This document shows positions 32,653 to 45,198 of a stretch of 64,000 nt of DNA, in pieces (positions within the stretch are counted from its first letter, which is position 1; each line of letters begins with the position of its first letter). The notes under the pieces are model-generated. The model ran no database searches and was not told where the DNA came from. It was given only the letters and a program-made list of their open reading frames with translations. Source of the DNA: Elephas maximus indicus. Its lineage: Eukaryota; Chordata; Mammalia; Proboscidea; Elephantidae. The translations under genes and the position numbers were made by a program. Where the stretch lies: the NCBI RefSeq assembly GCF_024166365.1, contig NC_064831.1, positions 46,129,768 through 46,193,767 of the forward strand, read 5' to 3'.

Positions 32653-34630
32653 CCTTTACTCACATTGCCTCGCAGTATTTCTTGACATTTTGAATTGCTA
32701 TTTAGCTGTCTTTTGCATGGTATCTGGTTGTCCCAGTTAGATTGTAAGCTAGGTCTCAGTTCTCAGGGTCTTTCTGTCTTGTACCCTGCCCACTGGATTT
32801 AGGCCAGGGAAGAGCACTTTGCAGGGCTTTACTAGATCTGAGTGAAAGGGCCTGTTGTAAGAGCTCTCCTCCGCTAGGGTTTCCGTAGTGGCCCAAGCTC
32901 TTCTCCTCTTCTTTCCACTAGTAATACTTTCAGCCAGTCCATTTCGGAGGGCCTGCTCTAGAGGCCGAGCCAGGAGGTCTGAGAAAAGCCTGGCTCTTGC
33001 CCTCAGAGGGTGTACACATGGTAGGTGACACAGACGTGGTTATAACTAGCCACAACTTAAATTAGAAAGAAATCGTTCCATTGGAGAAGCACAGATGCAG
33101 CTTGGCACAGCTTGTCACAGGAGGGAGAGATTGTTTCCCACTGTGGAGATCAGGGAAGGTGCCTTCCCGGGATGTCACTGTCTTCTCCACTGACCCCAAC
33201 AAAGACCTCGAAAGACCTCACAGCACACTGAACCTCAGTGACCAAGTAGATGGCTAAGCAACTGGCCTTGCCAGTGTTCCTTGGAGCACGTTTGCATTGA
33301 CTTTATACTGTCAAGTGGAATCCTGCTCTAAAGAGGGAAGAGAACGAAAAGACAGTCGCCAACTTTGGTAATCAAGTCAGAGGTAATTTTGTAAAGAGAG
33401 GTTTTAGAAGAGCGGTAAAGGCAGAAACTAGACTGTGAGGATGCAAGCTGGGAATGTATAATGAGGACATGGAGACACTCATCCATTCGTTCATTCTGCA
33501 AATATCTGAATGCCAACTATATGCTAGGCACTAGGCTAGGCATTGGGGATACAAAAGGGTGAAAAACAGACACGGTTCCTACTCTTTGGGACCAGCAGCT
33601 CATGAGTCCTCTTTTCAAGAAGATTGGAGGTGATGTGAGGATAACTAGGACAGCTGCACAGAGTAGATTGAGGGAAGGGTGAGTTTAATTTTTTTCCCTT
33701 GTTTTTTCATACAAGAGAGACCAGGGAATGGCTTCAGGCTGAGGGGAAGGAGCCAGCAGAGACGGGGAGTTTGGAAATGTCAGGGAGAGTGAGATAATGG
33801 CATAACTAAGAAAGCAAAACCTTGGAGGAGATAGGTAGAACACTTAAAATGTGCTGGCGTTGTGCTAAGCACATCTCTTAAATGAGCTCATTCGAATCTT
33901 AACAACAACCCCATAGGGCAGTTGTTACCAGAGATGAGGAAGCTGAGGTGCAAGGCCACAGAGAAAGCAGGTGGAAACAGAGCCCTGGACCCAGGTCCAA
34001 CTGCAAAAGCCACACACTTGAGAGTTTCACTGCCTCGAGGGAGTCGGGGGTCGGCCAAGAAGATGCTTGGCTGAGTCTAAAGCTCCAGCTGGTCTACGCT
34101 GCAGGGTTACAGCCGTCTTGCCCTGAGCTTTGCAGTGCTGAGCAGCCCAGCACCAGGGAGAATGTCTGACCCTACTTCAGGCTGCTCTGACTTCACCTGC
34201 AGTAATGTTCTGGTACAGATCCAACCCTGGTACCATAGCCGACTGCTCCTGCCTTGACTCAGCCCCACGGTGAATCATCTTTGGGTGCTTCCTTTGGCAA
34301 ATTTCAGACTTCCGTTTCCCTGGCCCATTCTCCCAGGTGCAGGCAATCCTCATCTTTCCACCCACCAAGTTTAGGTTGCTCTGACTTAAAACAGTGCCTG
34401 GTGCATAGTGTGTGCTATAGAAATGGTGGACAGCTAGCATTTAGCATTTATAAAACACTCAACCCACATGGGATACTGAAAGAGCACAGGTTTTGGATCA
34501 GACAGATCTAGATTTCAAATCTCTTTCCATTAATAGAAGCAGTGTGACTCTGGACAAGGTATTTATTCTCTGGTCCATTTCTTCATCTAGGAAATAAGAT
34601 TTAAAAGAAAAAAACCGATTTCACACACTG
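32653..34630. other. Low-repeat intergenic DNA with MIR remnants
   Basis: An antisense MIR lies at about 33845-33990 (tgtgctaagcacatctctta, aacaacaaccccatagggca, gaggaagctgaggtgcaagg). An unnamed old repeat is at 33480-33620 (gcactaggctaggcattggg). A short MIR/L2-like tail is near 34393-34440. No gene is recognised. Confidence 0.5.
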
Positions 34631-34955
34631 TGCTGTTGATAGCTACCATCGACTTGGCCCCTGACTCACGGTGACCCAACATACAACAGGATGAAATGCT
34701 GCCCAGTTCTATGCCAATAATTGGAAGCATATCAGACCTTTGTGATCCATATGATTTTTGGAGGTAGATCACCAGGCCTTTCTTCCTAGTCCGTCTTAGT
34801 CTGGAAGCCCCGCTGGAACCAGTTCAGCATCACAGCAACATGTAAGTCTCCATTGACAGGAGGGTGGTGGCTGCACAAGAGGTGCACTGGCTGGGAATTG
34901 AGCCCAGATCTCCTACATGGAAGGTGAGAATTCTACCACTGAACCACCACTGCCC
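34631..34955 (-). mobile_element. Long SINE with tRNA-Gly head, complete, antisense
   Basis: In antisense the copy ends with a segment whose complement (ggcagtggtggttcagtgg, tagaattctcacc, ggtttgattcc-like) closely follows tRNA-Gly(GCC), including box A and box B. The body matches the RTE 5' region and the tail matches the RTE 3' end. It is about 325 bp long and non-coding. Confidence 0.9.
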
Positions 34956-34961
34956 CCACTG

Positions 34962-35126
34962 AAAACCGAAAAAACCCAAACGCATTGTTGTTGAGTTGAT
35001 TCCGACTCCTAGCCACTCTATAGAACAGAACAGAACTTCGCCATAGAGTTTCCAAGGAGCAGCTGGTGAATTTGAACTGCCGACCTTTTGTTTAGCAGCC
35101 GAGCTCTTAACTACTTCGCCCCCACT
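34962..35126 (-). mobile_element. Afrotherian short SINE, antisense
   Basis: A complete copy from aaacccaaacgcattgttg to ctacttcgcccccac, abutting the long SINE. The usual ccagggctcc end is replaced. Confidence 0.9.
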
Positions 35127-35707
35127 GTAGGGTGGGTTAATGAGATAATTGATGTCAAGTGTTAAACTCTCCTTCATAGAATGTTTCCAGTCACCGCTGG
35201 TTTCTTTCTCCCCCTCATATGCATTTTAATAAAGCACTATCTCTCATAAGAGCCTGTACGATTTGTCTGCTAATCCTTATAGCTGACTGTTGGGGAAAGG
35301 ACCCAAGGCATCTTCCAGTTGGTCAGAAGTTCAGTTGGGTTTGCTTCTCCAAAACAGAAAAATCTCTACCGCGCGATCACAAAGTGTACTAACACACCAG
35401 AAGCTGGACTTTAAACAAGAGAAAGGAACTGCCTTTTGCAAGGCCTGGGCATGGTGTTGATGGAATTTTTAAAAGCCACTGCAGGATCCATTTGTTGGTG
35501 GCAACATGAGGTGCCTGGCTGGCGTAGAGTCATGGCTGGGCTAGGAGAATGCCAGAACCCTGACAGGAAGCCAGCTTTCCCTAAGCAACAACAGACGGAA
35601 CCATGTAATGTTCCTACCCACACACCACCTGCTCCCGTTCAACAGCTGGGGCGGGGGCAGGAGCAGAAGGAAGTGTTCTGGGATGTAGCAACCCCTAACT
35701 TCCCCAG
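35127..35707. other. Unclassified intergenic DNA
   Basis: No gene or repeat recognised. Short opposing open frames at 35411-35732 share the same bases. Confidence 0.5.
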
Positions 35708-35910
35708 GGAGCCCTGGTGGTCTGGTGGTTAAAGACTCCGCTGCTAGCCAAAAAAGGTTGATGATTCAAACCTGTCAGCCGCGGGAGAAAGAGGTGGCAG
35801 TCTGCTTCCATAAAGATTTACAGCCTTGGAAACCCTATGGGGCAGTTCTACCCTGTCTTACACGGTCGCTATGAGTTGGAATGGACTGGACAGCAGTGGG
35901 TCTACTTTGG
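35708..35910 (+). mobile_element. Afrotherian short SINE, sense, 200-bp form
   Basis: It runs from ggagccctggtggtctggtg through the middle module gaggtggcagtctgcttcca to gttggaatggactggacagc. Confidence 0.93.
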
Positions 35911-36029
35911 CCTTCCTCACCCCGGGGAAAGACAAGCCTCCAGTAAAGAAAAGTCTGCGTGGCACTGCAGAAATGTCTTTTTGACACTCCCACCTTTTGA
36001 ACTTTGAAAGAATGAAAAGATGTGGGTGT

Positions 36030-36545
36030 TTTTTGTTTTTACAGTAAAAAAGAAAAAAAACTATTGTGATAAAAATATAAATATTTATTGTGATAATATA
36101 CATATGTAGCCATTTTAACCATTTTAACTGTATGATTCAGTGACATAAATCACTTTCATTGCCTCTAACTCTTTCCAAAGTTTTTTGTCACCCCAAACAC
36201 AGGCTCAGCACCCCTTAAGCAATAACCTCCCTCCTTCTCCCCATGGTAACCACTAATAAACTTTGTCTCCGTGCCTTTGCCTATTAGGGTGTGTACAAGC
36301 GGGATCACACAGTGTTTGCCTTTCTGTGTCTGGCGTCCTTCACTCAGCGTCGTGTTTCCAAGGTCCATTCCTGCCATAGCACGCACCAGAAATTCATTCC
36401 CTTTTTGGTTGACTAATATTCCATCAAATGCATATACCACATTTTGTTTATCCATTTGTCTATTGATGGAGAGTTGGGTTGTCTCCATGTTTTGGCTGCT
36501 GTGAACATTGGTATACAAGCATCTGTCTGAGGAGATGTGGCCTTT
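36030..36545 (-). mobile_element. Old L1M fragment (ORF2 end/3' region), antisense
   Basis: Antisense L1 phrases are clear: agccattttaaccattttaa, gtgtctggcgtccttcactc, ccatttgtctattgatggag and gttttggctgctgtgaacat. On the minus strand these encode the decayed end of L1 ORF2. Confidence 0.8.
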
Positions 36546-37950
36546 TTAAATGTAAATTTCAAAGCTACATATAAAACACTTTGGTTAGCAATGAAGAAAA
36601 ATGGCTTCACTTAGCAAGAGCTACACTGCCAGCAATGAGCCTTGATAGTGTGTGATGTGGTTTCTCCAGCAATCTAATCAGTTTAGCTCTGATAGAGGAG
36701 ACCAAAGAATAAACTCCATCCTGCCTGCTCCGCCTCCTCCACTGTCAGCAAGGAGGAATCATGTCTTTTCTGGATGATTCGGAAAAAGTCTTCCCTAGGG
36801 TCTGAAATGAATTTTTTCCTCTTCAAAATGAATATACCTTAAATGCTCTACTGAGGCTGGTACCAGAAAAGAAAGTTTTGACAACCTAACATTCAAAAGG
36901 TCAGAATCAGTCCACAGGATAATCTGACTCAGCCCCTCGATTTTCCAGCCTGCCAACCAGATAAATGTTTAGTGCTGTGTGTATAAAGGAGATAGAGGCA
37001 AAGACTGAATACATGTTTATGTTTTCTACTTTCTAAATCTTAAAATTATTCACTCCTTATGAGGGAAAATGCTGAATAAGCTACTGAAACCTTCAGTATT
37101 TCAGACAAGTAATCTGTTTTGGAAAAATCAGCTCTCCTTTTGTCCTCTTCCCTCCTTTCCCTTTCCCTCCCTTTCCTTCTTCTCTCCCTCCCTCTTCTGT
37201 TTCCTGAGAAAAATCAAAGGGTAGGGGGCTTTTCATTTTAAGTTTACCTTCTATACCCAGGATTTGCCTTGGCTGAAGTTAAGGATTTGGCTGTGCTGCC
37301 CTAGGTTCTTTTCCTGCCCAGCTCACTCTCCACAACGTTGACCCTGCCCACAGTAACCCAGGAAGACTAGAAAAACCACATTTTCTGGGCCTATTTTTTT
37401 TTTTTTATCCAGCCTAGCCTGCCACTGCTGCCAGAGATTGGAGGCTACAAAATTGGATCTGTGATTCCCTGTGTGGCAATGGGGCAATTGCCAGCCTCGG
37501 TGGCCGTTTGTGCTTTCTGAGTTTCATGCGAACGGCTGATTGTGGTGCATTCCATAGCACGGTGTTCTTCTGGGCCAAGGGAAAGACCACAGTTGGGGAA
37601 GTTGGCCCTTTTACCCCTTTCCTAGACAGTGAGAACTGTCCAAGGGAAGAGAATTTCGACAAGCAAAAGGGTGGAAAATACAGCCGTACTTAGAAACATT
37701 ACACAGAAACCCCAGTGCCGTTGAGTCGAAACATTAGGGCTAAGATTTAAGAGTTTAGAGGCAGCTGCTAAGCAGGCAGGTTTTCAAAGCCTGGGGGAGA
37801 TAAACAAATGGTCAGCCTGCATCCTTGCTGGAAACAGAAATTACTGGTGCCACCTTCTGGCAGAGATGGACCCCTGGGTGAAGGCTGGAAAGCACTCTGA
37901 AAACATGGCAGCCATTTTGTCTTGGCACTAGGCACCAGAGGGCTCAGAGC
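36546..37950. other. Low-repeat intergenic DNA
   Basis: No gene recognised. It contains a pyrimidine-rich stretch (about 37137-37200), a T run (37391-37404) and a 30-base SINE tail scrap at about 37703-37733 (gaaaccccagtgccgttgag). Confidence 0.5.
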
Positions 37951-38220
37951 AGGAAGAAATCACAGGGTTTGTCCTAGTCGAACCCACTCATTTTACAGGT
38001 AATGAAGCCTAGAACAGTGACTAAACAGATCAGTGGCAGAGCTGAGACTGGGGAACTAATAACAGACATCCACCGAATTCTCACTAAGGGCTGAGCACTG
38101 TGAGGAACAATCCTGTGAGGAAGGCTGTATCGCCCATTTTACAGGTAAGAAAAATGAGAGTCAGAGACGCTCACATGACAGCTGATAAGTGACAGGGCTC
38201 CTCCCTCCCTACCTTTCTGC
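37951..38220 (-). mobile_element. MIR SINE, antisense
   Basis: Order of antisense MIR blocks: acccactcattttacaggta, gatcagtggcagagctgaga, gggctgagcactgtgaggaa, cgcccattttacaggtaaga. Two MIR-like cores seem to lie in series. Confidence 0.65.
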
Positions 38221-38685
38221 TTTTTCCCAGGTACTCTTTCAGGTACTAGATGCCCATGCAAATTTGGTCACATGGCCAGATATTAAACCCAGGCTCCTGT
38301 GTGTCTGGGGAAAATGCTGCCATTGAGTTACCCTTGATGCTCCGTTCTGTGGGTCCTGAGAGCCTGAGCAGAAACAGGCCCCATTCTGTGGAGTGGTGGG
38401 GAACCCCAGGGAGCAGTAGGGTGAAATCCTGAGAAGGCAGGTTGTTCTGAGCAGTCAATCAACAAATAACGCTTATCAGACACCCTGTTCTCTCCATTAG
38501 TTTTTTTCATAAATGTCAGTCCAGCTTCCTATTAGGAAATATGGGCCTTGTGCAGAACATGGTAGAAACTCAACAGATACTTGTTGGATCAATTGTTCCA
38601 ACAGGAAATTTAGGGATCGTCTAATCTCCTGATCCACTGCTTTACTCCTCCTCCTATCTCTGTCTCTCTCCCTCCCTCTCACACA

Positions 38686-38775
38686 CAAACCAAAAACCAT
38701 TGTTGCCAAGTGTATTCTGACTCCTGGTGATCCCATGTGTTGAGGAGTAGAGCTACTTTCAGAGGTGGCCTATTT
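38686..38775 (-). mobile_element. Afrotherian SINE fragment, antisense
   Basis: Only the RTE-related tail half survives (caaaccaaaaaccattgttg ... gtagagctactttcagaggt). Confidence 0.75.
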
Positions 38776-40232
38776 TCAGTAAGCACCTGTCATTAAGATC
38801 ATTCCTATGATTGAATCAGTTTGTCACCCAACAGTTGCCCCCTCTGGTCCTAATTCTGACCTCTTGGGCAACACAGCACCTGTCTTTACATAAAATGGTC
38901 AAGTCTCCCCTGGGCTCCTCTCCTTTAGGTTAAAGACCCTTGGCTTCTTCAACTGGTCCTAACAAAGCTTCCCTTTGTCTTCACCATGCAACCTCACTTC
39001 TCTGGTCATGCTGTGTCCCCAGAACCCCACCCCACCTTCTGAGGAAGATTGACTGCTAAGGAGCAGGATTTATTTCTCTTGTTCAGGCCCTGGAAGATTC
39101 AGGCCCAGCACTACCTACTTCTGGACGTACATGAGAAGAACTAACCTGTAAAGCTGATCTTTCTGTTGCTTGCAGCTAAATACTTTCCTTCCTGACACAA
39201 GTACCTACTTTGTACCTGGCTTTGTGCAGGGTCCTTTACTAATACCATCTGTAATAATTACGAAAATTGCTAACCGTCCCTGGGCCTCAGTGTTCTCATC
39301 TGTAAAGTGAGGAAGCTGGACTCAATTATCTCTGTGGTCCTTTTGGGTTTCTCATGTAAGCCCTGCTGGCATCATCACCAAAGGTCCTGAGCCTACACCA
39401 GACTGTAAAAACATCAGTGACATTTTCTTCTAATGTTTTACAGTCACACCGTATTTAATTTTGCATTTTAATATTTTCCTTCCTGGAAACATTTTTCATA
39501 ATTGCCACAGGTTATTTTGGAGAAGAAGGAGGGGTTTTCCAGAATCTGTCCCTGCTGAGTTGGAGAACCCTTAGTGTTCCAAACCACCTCCTCCTCCCCA
39601 CATTTGTGATCCATTTCTCAGGCCAGTGCAGGGACGAGCACCTCCCAGACACCAGCTTTCATCCTTCAGCTGCTGGGAGAGATAACTGGGAGGTGAGGCA
39701 AGGGCTGTGGCCTGGGTCTTGCCCACTGTCCACCAAGCCCCAGGAGGATGGACCACTCGGAGTGTGTTGTGTGAACCTGATACAGCCTGAGCCGCTAACC
39801 AGTGCCGGGGCCTCTCAGGCCTGTGTCTTCACCTATAAAATGGGAAGAGCTCATGCTTCCTGCTTGGCCTGCCTTGTGAGGTTGCTCTGAGGAGTTAACA
39901 AGGATTTTTGAAGAGGCCGTACACATGTCAGGATCAGTTTTAAGATTACAATAGCTACTCTTTTCATATGATAATTTTTATGTCCAAGATTATCATCATG
40001 GTTATTGTCGTCATTATTATTCGTTACAAGTTAGAGTCAGTAGACATGGAACTTTGTCTTTACTCAGGTATCTCCAAGTGGTTAGACCGTTGTGTAATTA
40101 CTGCATTTATCATGATAAGGAATACACAGTGTACAGTGTGTAATTACTTTGGGATAAGAAACATTTACTATCTTACCATAGGGGAAAAGAACCCATTTAA
40201 GTAAGTGACAATTGCCTGGCTATGGCTACTCA
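38776..40232. other. Low-repeat intergenic DNA
   Basis: MIR-like sense fragments occur at about 39265-39350 (ctgggcctcagtgttctcat) and 39820-39920 (tcacctataaaatgggaaga). No gene is recognised. Confidence 0.5.
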
Positions 40233-40402
40233 AAAAAAAAAAAAACCCAAATCTTTTACTATTGAGTCAATTACAATTCACAGCAACCCTGTTGGACAGA
40301 GTAGAACCTCTCCATAGGGCTTCCAAGGAGCAGCTGGTGGATTCAAACTGCTGACCTTTTGGTTAGCAGCCGAGCTCTTAGCCACTGTGCCACCAGGGCC
40401 CC
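40233..40402 (-). mobile_element. Afrotherian short SINE, antisense, with target duplication
   Basis: A complete antisense copy, with an A run at its start. The 11-mer atggctactca flanks it (about 40222-40232 and 40403-40413), giving a clear insertion boundary. Confidence 0.93.
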
Positions 40403-40413
40403 ATGGCTACTCA

Positions 40414-41249
40414 CGATTTCTGACTTTTACTTCTAAATCTCTGAAAAGCAAGAAAGGGGCTAAGACTAAAACCTCTAACTGTGGCTCAGCTTCAGGCTGT
40501 GGCTGCTACCGAGTGTGCTGGGATCCCCCAGGGGTGACCGAGGGCAGGAACTGCTGTGGTGGCTGCCACAGCCTGGGAATAACCATCAAAAGAGGGGACA
40601 GACAAAAATATTTTAATTGCCTTGTGACCTCTCCTTGCTGTGAAACAAGGTAGCCTTTACAGCTGCCCCCCAGAGAGCAGAAACACGGAGCCAGAACTGT
40701 TTTGAGTGGAAAGCTATAAAGTCACAGCATTTAAAAGGAGTTACTCTGTAATCACCACTACTATTTATAGAGCTTGCCCGTGCCCCACGGCTTGTGACCT
40801 GCACAGAGAACACCTCTCAGCAACCGCCTTTGCCAGCTGACCTTGCTCAGGTTGGAGCTGGAGGTCCTCGTGGAACCTGCGGGTGGAGAAAGCCGGGGCC
40901 TGTGACGCTGCCGCCACCGACTCGGCATTTCACAGGCAGGGTACCCGGACTTGAGTCCAGGCTGGAGCCTTCCACTGCACAAGCCATGCCGGGAGGAAGA
41001 CTAGCAGACCCGCTGGGCCCCACCGTCTCATTCCCTTCTCTCATACAAAGAACTCTTGGAAGCCAGGATCTATTCCCTCAAAAAATTAAAAAAAAAAACA
41101 AAACTTAAAAATTAAAAACATGGGGAGTTCTAACAAAATCGAGCAACTCTGGAGTTCTTGGATTCTAGTGTCTGGGACTCTGCAGCGTATGGCTGGCTTC
41201 CTGCTCAGTCGCCTGCTGTCTGGTAGGCTTCCTCCTTCACGCATGGCTT
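40414..41249. other. Intergenic DNA with a GC-rich patch
   Basis: From about 40850 to 40990 the sequence is GC-rich with several CpGs (gacgctgccgccaccgactc). It is too short for a CpG island. A Cys/Gly-rich open frame at 40387-40653 starts inside the SINE end and has no domain I recognise. Confidence 0.45.
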
Positions 41250-41260
41250 CCAGGCCACTT

Positions 41261-41616
41261 TTTTTTTTTTTTAATTTTTATTGTGCTTTAGGTGAAAGTT
41301 TACAAATCAAGTCAGTCTCTCATACAAAAATTTATATACACCTTGCTATATACTCCTAATTGCTCTCCCCCTAATGAGACAGCACATTCCTTCCCTCCAT
41401 TCTCTGTTTGTGTCCATTTGCCAGTTTCTGATCCCCGCTGCCCTCTCATCTCCCCTCCAGATAGGAGATGCCAACATAGTCTCAAGTGTCTACTTGATCC
41501 AAGAAGCTCATTCTTCACCCGCATCTTTTTCTATCCCATTGTCCAGTCCAATCCCTGTCTGAACAGTTGGCTCTGGGAATGGTTCCTGTCCTGGGCTAAC
41601 AGAAGGTCTGGGGGTC
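41261..41616 (-). mobile_element. LINE-1 3' end, 5'-truncated, antisense
   Basis: The poly(T) start and attgtgctttaggtgaaagt, caagtcagtctctcatacaa text give the L1 3' terminus. An exact 11-bp duplication ccaggccactt flanks it (41250-41260 and 41617-41627). It is the same 3' end type as the 110-bp tail at 27222. Confidence 0.92.
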
Positions 41617-41712
41617 CCAGGCCACTTCTTAGTCCCTCATTCCTAAACATGAACAGAAACACAAGGATCACCAGACAAATGATAAGAATTGAAATAGGAT
41701 CCCACATTACAT

Positions 41713-41908
41713 TCAGCCAATCACTATCAAGCCAGTTTTGACTCATGGAGGCCCCATGGGTGCAGAGTAGAACCTGCACCCTATAGGGTTTTCATGGCTG
41801 TGACCTTTCAGAAGCAGACTGCCAGGCCTTTCTTCCAAGGCTTCTCAGGTGTTTTGAACCACCAACCCTTTGCTTAGTAGCCAAGTGCTTAACTGTGCCA
41901 CCCAGGAC
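41713..41908 (-). mobile_element. Afrotherian SINE, variant subfamily, antisense
   Basis: It carries the variant middle module (tttcagaagcagactgccag, cttctcaggtgttttgaacc) and the end ctgtgccacccaggac. Confidence 0.9.
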
Positions 41909-42268
41909 ACTATATTGCATTTAGTGGTCATATATCTTTAGTCTCCTCCAATCTATGACAGTTCCTCAGTCTTTTATCTTTTATGACTTTTGACATTTTT
42001 GAAAAGTACTGGTTTTTTTTTTTTTTTTTGTAGAATGACTTCAGTGTGGTTTGTGCGATATCTTCTCATTCGTACGTTGAGGTCATTCATTCTAGACAAG
42101 ACTACCATCAGTGCATCAGATCAGGGGGAAGTGATATCCGTGTGTCTCAATATTGACAGTGTTAACCTTGATTACTTGATTAGGGTGGTGTTCGCAGAGT
42201 TTCTTCACTATAAAGTTCTGTTTTCCTCTTTGACGATATGTACGGACTCATGGATAATTATTTTATTT

Positions 42269-42441
42269 AAAAAAAACAAAAACAAAAATCTGTTGCCGTC
42301 AAGTCCATTCCAACTCATAGTGACCCTACAAGGCAGGGTAGAACTGCCCTATAGGGTTTCCAAGGAGTGCCTGGTGGATTCGAACTGCTGACCTTTTATG
42401 GTTAGCAGCCATAAGTCTTAACCACTACACCACCAGTGTTC
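42269..42441 (-). mobile_element. Afrotherian short SINE, antisense, with target duplication
   Basis: A complete copy starting in an A/C-rich tail (acaaaaacaaaaatctgttg) and ending caccaccagtgttcc. The flanks attattttattt and ttattttattct form a target-site duplication of about 10 bases. Confidence 0.93.
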
Positions 42442-42790
42442 CTTATTTTATTCTATGGGTTGTAATTCAATACTGTCATTATTTTCTTGCTCAAAATGTT
42501 CTAGCTGTTGCCATTGAGAGTGCCTTCAGGTTGATTCCTGTGTCCTTTTGAGTCCCTGTATCCATTTTTGAGAACCCCCTTGCTTTCTGGCACCATAAGA
42601 TGTTTCAGGCTAAACTTGTATTTTCCCTGCCCAGGCGGTGGATTCAGCCACTTCTCCAAGAAGCACTGGTTCCCTTTCTTGGAGAATGGTGCTTGGAAAC
42701 CAAGATCTGGGCACCAGGTGGGTCCATTGTGCTACTGCAGAGTCCTTGCTTCTAGGCCTGTTCCGTGTACAGAGACAGGGAAAAAAATAA

Positions 42791-42899
42791 GACCTGGCAA
42801 TCTGCTCCCATAAAGCCTAGAAAACCTATGGGGCAGTTCTGCTCTGTCATATGGGGTTGCTATGAGTTGGAATCAACTTGATGGCACCTAACAACAGCA
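42791..42899 (+). mobile_element. Afrotherian SINE, 3' two-thirds, sense
   Basis: It begins within the middle module (gacctggcaatctgctccca) and ends with gatggcacctaacaacagca. The text cctagaaaacctatggggca is shared with the patch inside the neighbouring RTE (43796-43847). Confidence 0.88.
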
Positions 42900-43795
42900 T
42901 AATGTGTGCACACATACACATACAGAAACACACACATGTATGTTGTTGTTAGGTGCTATCGAGTTGCTTCAGACTCATAGCGACACTGTGTATAACAGAA
43001 TAAAACACTGCCAGGTCCTGTCCCAGCCTCACAATTGTTATGTTTGAGCCCATTGTTGCAGCCACGGTGTCAGTCCATCTCACTGAGGGTCTTCCTCTTT
43101 TTCGTTGACCCTCTACCAAGCATGATGTCCTTCTCCAGGGATTGATCCTTCCTGGTAACATGTCCAAAGTATGTGAGATGAAGTCTCACCATCCTCGCTT
43201 CTAAGGAGCATTCTGGCTGTACTTCTTCCAAAACAGATTTGTTTGTTCCTCTGGCAGTCCATGATAATAGTATTCTTCACCAACACCATAACTCGAAGGC
43301 ATCAGTTCTTCTTCAGGCTTCCTTATTTATTGTCCAGCTTTTGCAGGCATATGAGGCGATTGAAAACACCATTAATTGGGTCAGGCACATCATAGTCCTC
43401 AAAGTGACATCTTTGCTTTTTAACACTTAAAAGAGGTCTTTTGCAGCAGATTTTGCCCAATGCAATGCATCGTTTGATTTCTTGACTGCTGCTTCCATAG
43501 GTATTCATTGTGAATCCAAGTAAAATAAATTCCTTGACAACCTCAATCATTTCTCCGTTTATCATGGTGATGCTTATTGGTCCAGTCGTGAGGATTTTTG
43601 TTTTCCTTATGTTGAGGTGTAATCTATCCTGAAGGCTGTAGTCTTTGATCTTCATTAGTAAGGGCTTCAAGTCCTTCTTGCTTTTAGCAAGCAAGGTTGT
43701 GTCATCTGCATATCGCAGGCTATTAATGAGTCTTCCTCCATTCCTGATGCTGTGTTCTTCTTCATACAGTCCAGCTTCTTGGGTTATTTGCTCAG

Positions 43796-43847
43796 CCTAG
43801 AAAACCTGTGGGGCACATGGGGTTGCTCTGAGTTGGAATCAGCTTGA
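43796..43847 (+). repeat. 52-bp SINE-derived patch inside the RTE
   Basis: After ttatttgctcagc the RTE text is replaced by cctagaaaacctgtggggca and then catggggttgctctgagttg plus gaatcagcttga. It returns to RTE at atacatatggtg. The patch equals part of the SINE at 42818-42884 with an internal deletion, and about a dozen RTE bases are lost. Confidence 0.75.
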
Positions 43848-45198
43848 ATACATATGGTGAAAGGATATAACCCTGAGGCACACCTTTCCTGATTTTAAAC
43901 GACGAAGTAGCCCCTTGTTCTATTCAAACAACTGCCTCTTGATCTATGTACAGGTTCCTCATGAGTACAATTAAGTGTTCTGGAATTCCCATTCTTCACA
44001 ATGTTATCCATAATTTGTCATGATCTACAGAGTCGAATGCCTTTGTGTAGTCAATAAAACACAGGTAAACATCTTTCTGGTATTCTCTGCTTTCAGCCAA
44101 GATCCATCTGACATCAGCAATGATATGCCTCATACCACATCCTCTTCTGAATCCAGCTTGAATTTCTGGTAGTTCCCTGATAATCTACTGCTACAATCAT
44201 TTTTGAATGGTCTTCAGCAAAATTTTACTTGCGTGTGGTATTAATGATATTGTTTGATAATTTTTGCATTCTGTTGGATCACCTTTCTTTGGAACGGGCA
44301 CAGATATCTCTTCCAGTCAGTTGGCCAGATAGCAGTCTTCCAAATTTCTTGGCATAGACAAATGAGCGCTTCCAGCGCTGTATCCATTTGTTGAAACATC
44401 TCAATTGGTATCCATCAGTCCCTGGTGCCTTTTATTTCATCAGTGCCTTCAGTGCAGCTTGGACATTTTCCTTCAATACCATCGGTTCTTGCTTATATGC
44501 TACCTCCTGAAATGGCTGAACATCGACCAATTCTTTTAGGTACAGTGACTCTGTCTATTCATTCCATCTTCTTTTGATGCTTTCTGCATCGTTCAATATT
44601 TGCCCATACAATTCTTCAATATCGCAACTCAAGACTTGAATTTTTTCTTCAGTTCTTTCAGTTTGAGAAAAGCCGAGTGTGTTCTTGCCTTTTGTTTTTC
44701 TAACTCTAGGCCTTTGCATATTTCATTATAATATTATACTTTGCCTTCTCAAAATCTGTTTGAAATCTGTTCAGCTCTTTTACTTCATCATTTTGTCTAT
44801 CACTTTAGCTACTCTATGTTCAAGAGCAAGTTACAGAGTCTCTTCTGAAATCTATTTTGGTCTTTTCTTTCTCTCCTGCCTTTTTTAATGACCTTTTGCT
44901 TTTTTATAATGTCCTTTATGTCATCCCACAACTCATCTGTTCTTCGATCATTAATACTCAATGTGTCAGATCTATTCTTGAGATGGTACTAAATTCAGGT
45001 GGGGTAGTCTCAAGGTCATACTTTGGCTCTCCTGATCTTTAATTTTCTTTAGCTTCAACTTGAAGTTGCATATGAACAATTGATGGTCTGTTCCACAGTC
45101 AGCCCCGGCCTTGTTCTGAATGATGATATTGAGCTCTCCATTAGCTTTTTCCACAGAGGTAGTTGATTTGATTCCTGTGTAATCCATCAGGCCCATGT

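Noticed and set aside
34880..34955. A tRNA-Gly gene (also 49830-49905)
   Set aside because: Box A and box B are recognisable, but the sequence is the head of a dispersed SINE and has mismatches in the stems, so it is not a functional tRNA.
40387..40653. A Cys/Gly-rich 88-codon frame
   Set aside because: It starts in the end of an inserted SINE, and the Cys pattern fits no family I know. Considered a random frame.
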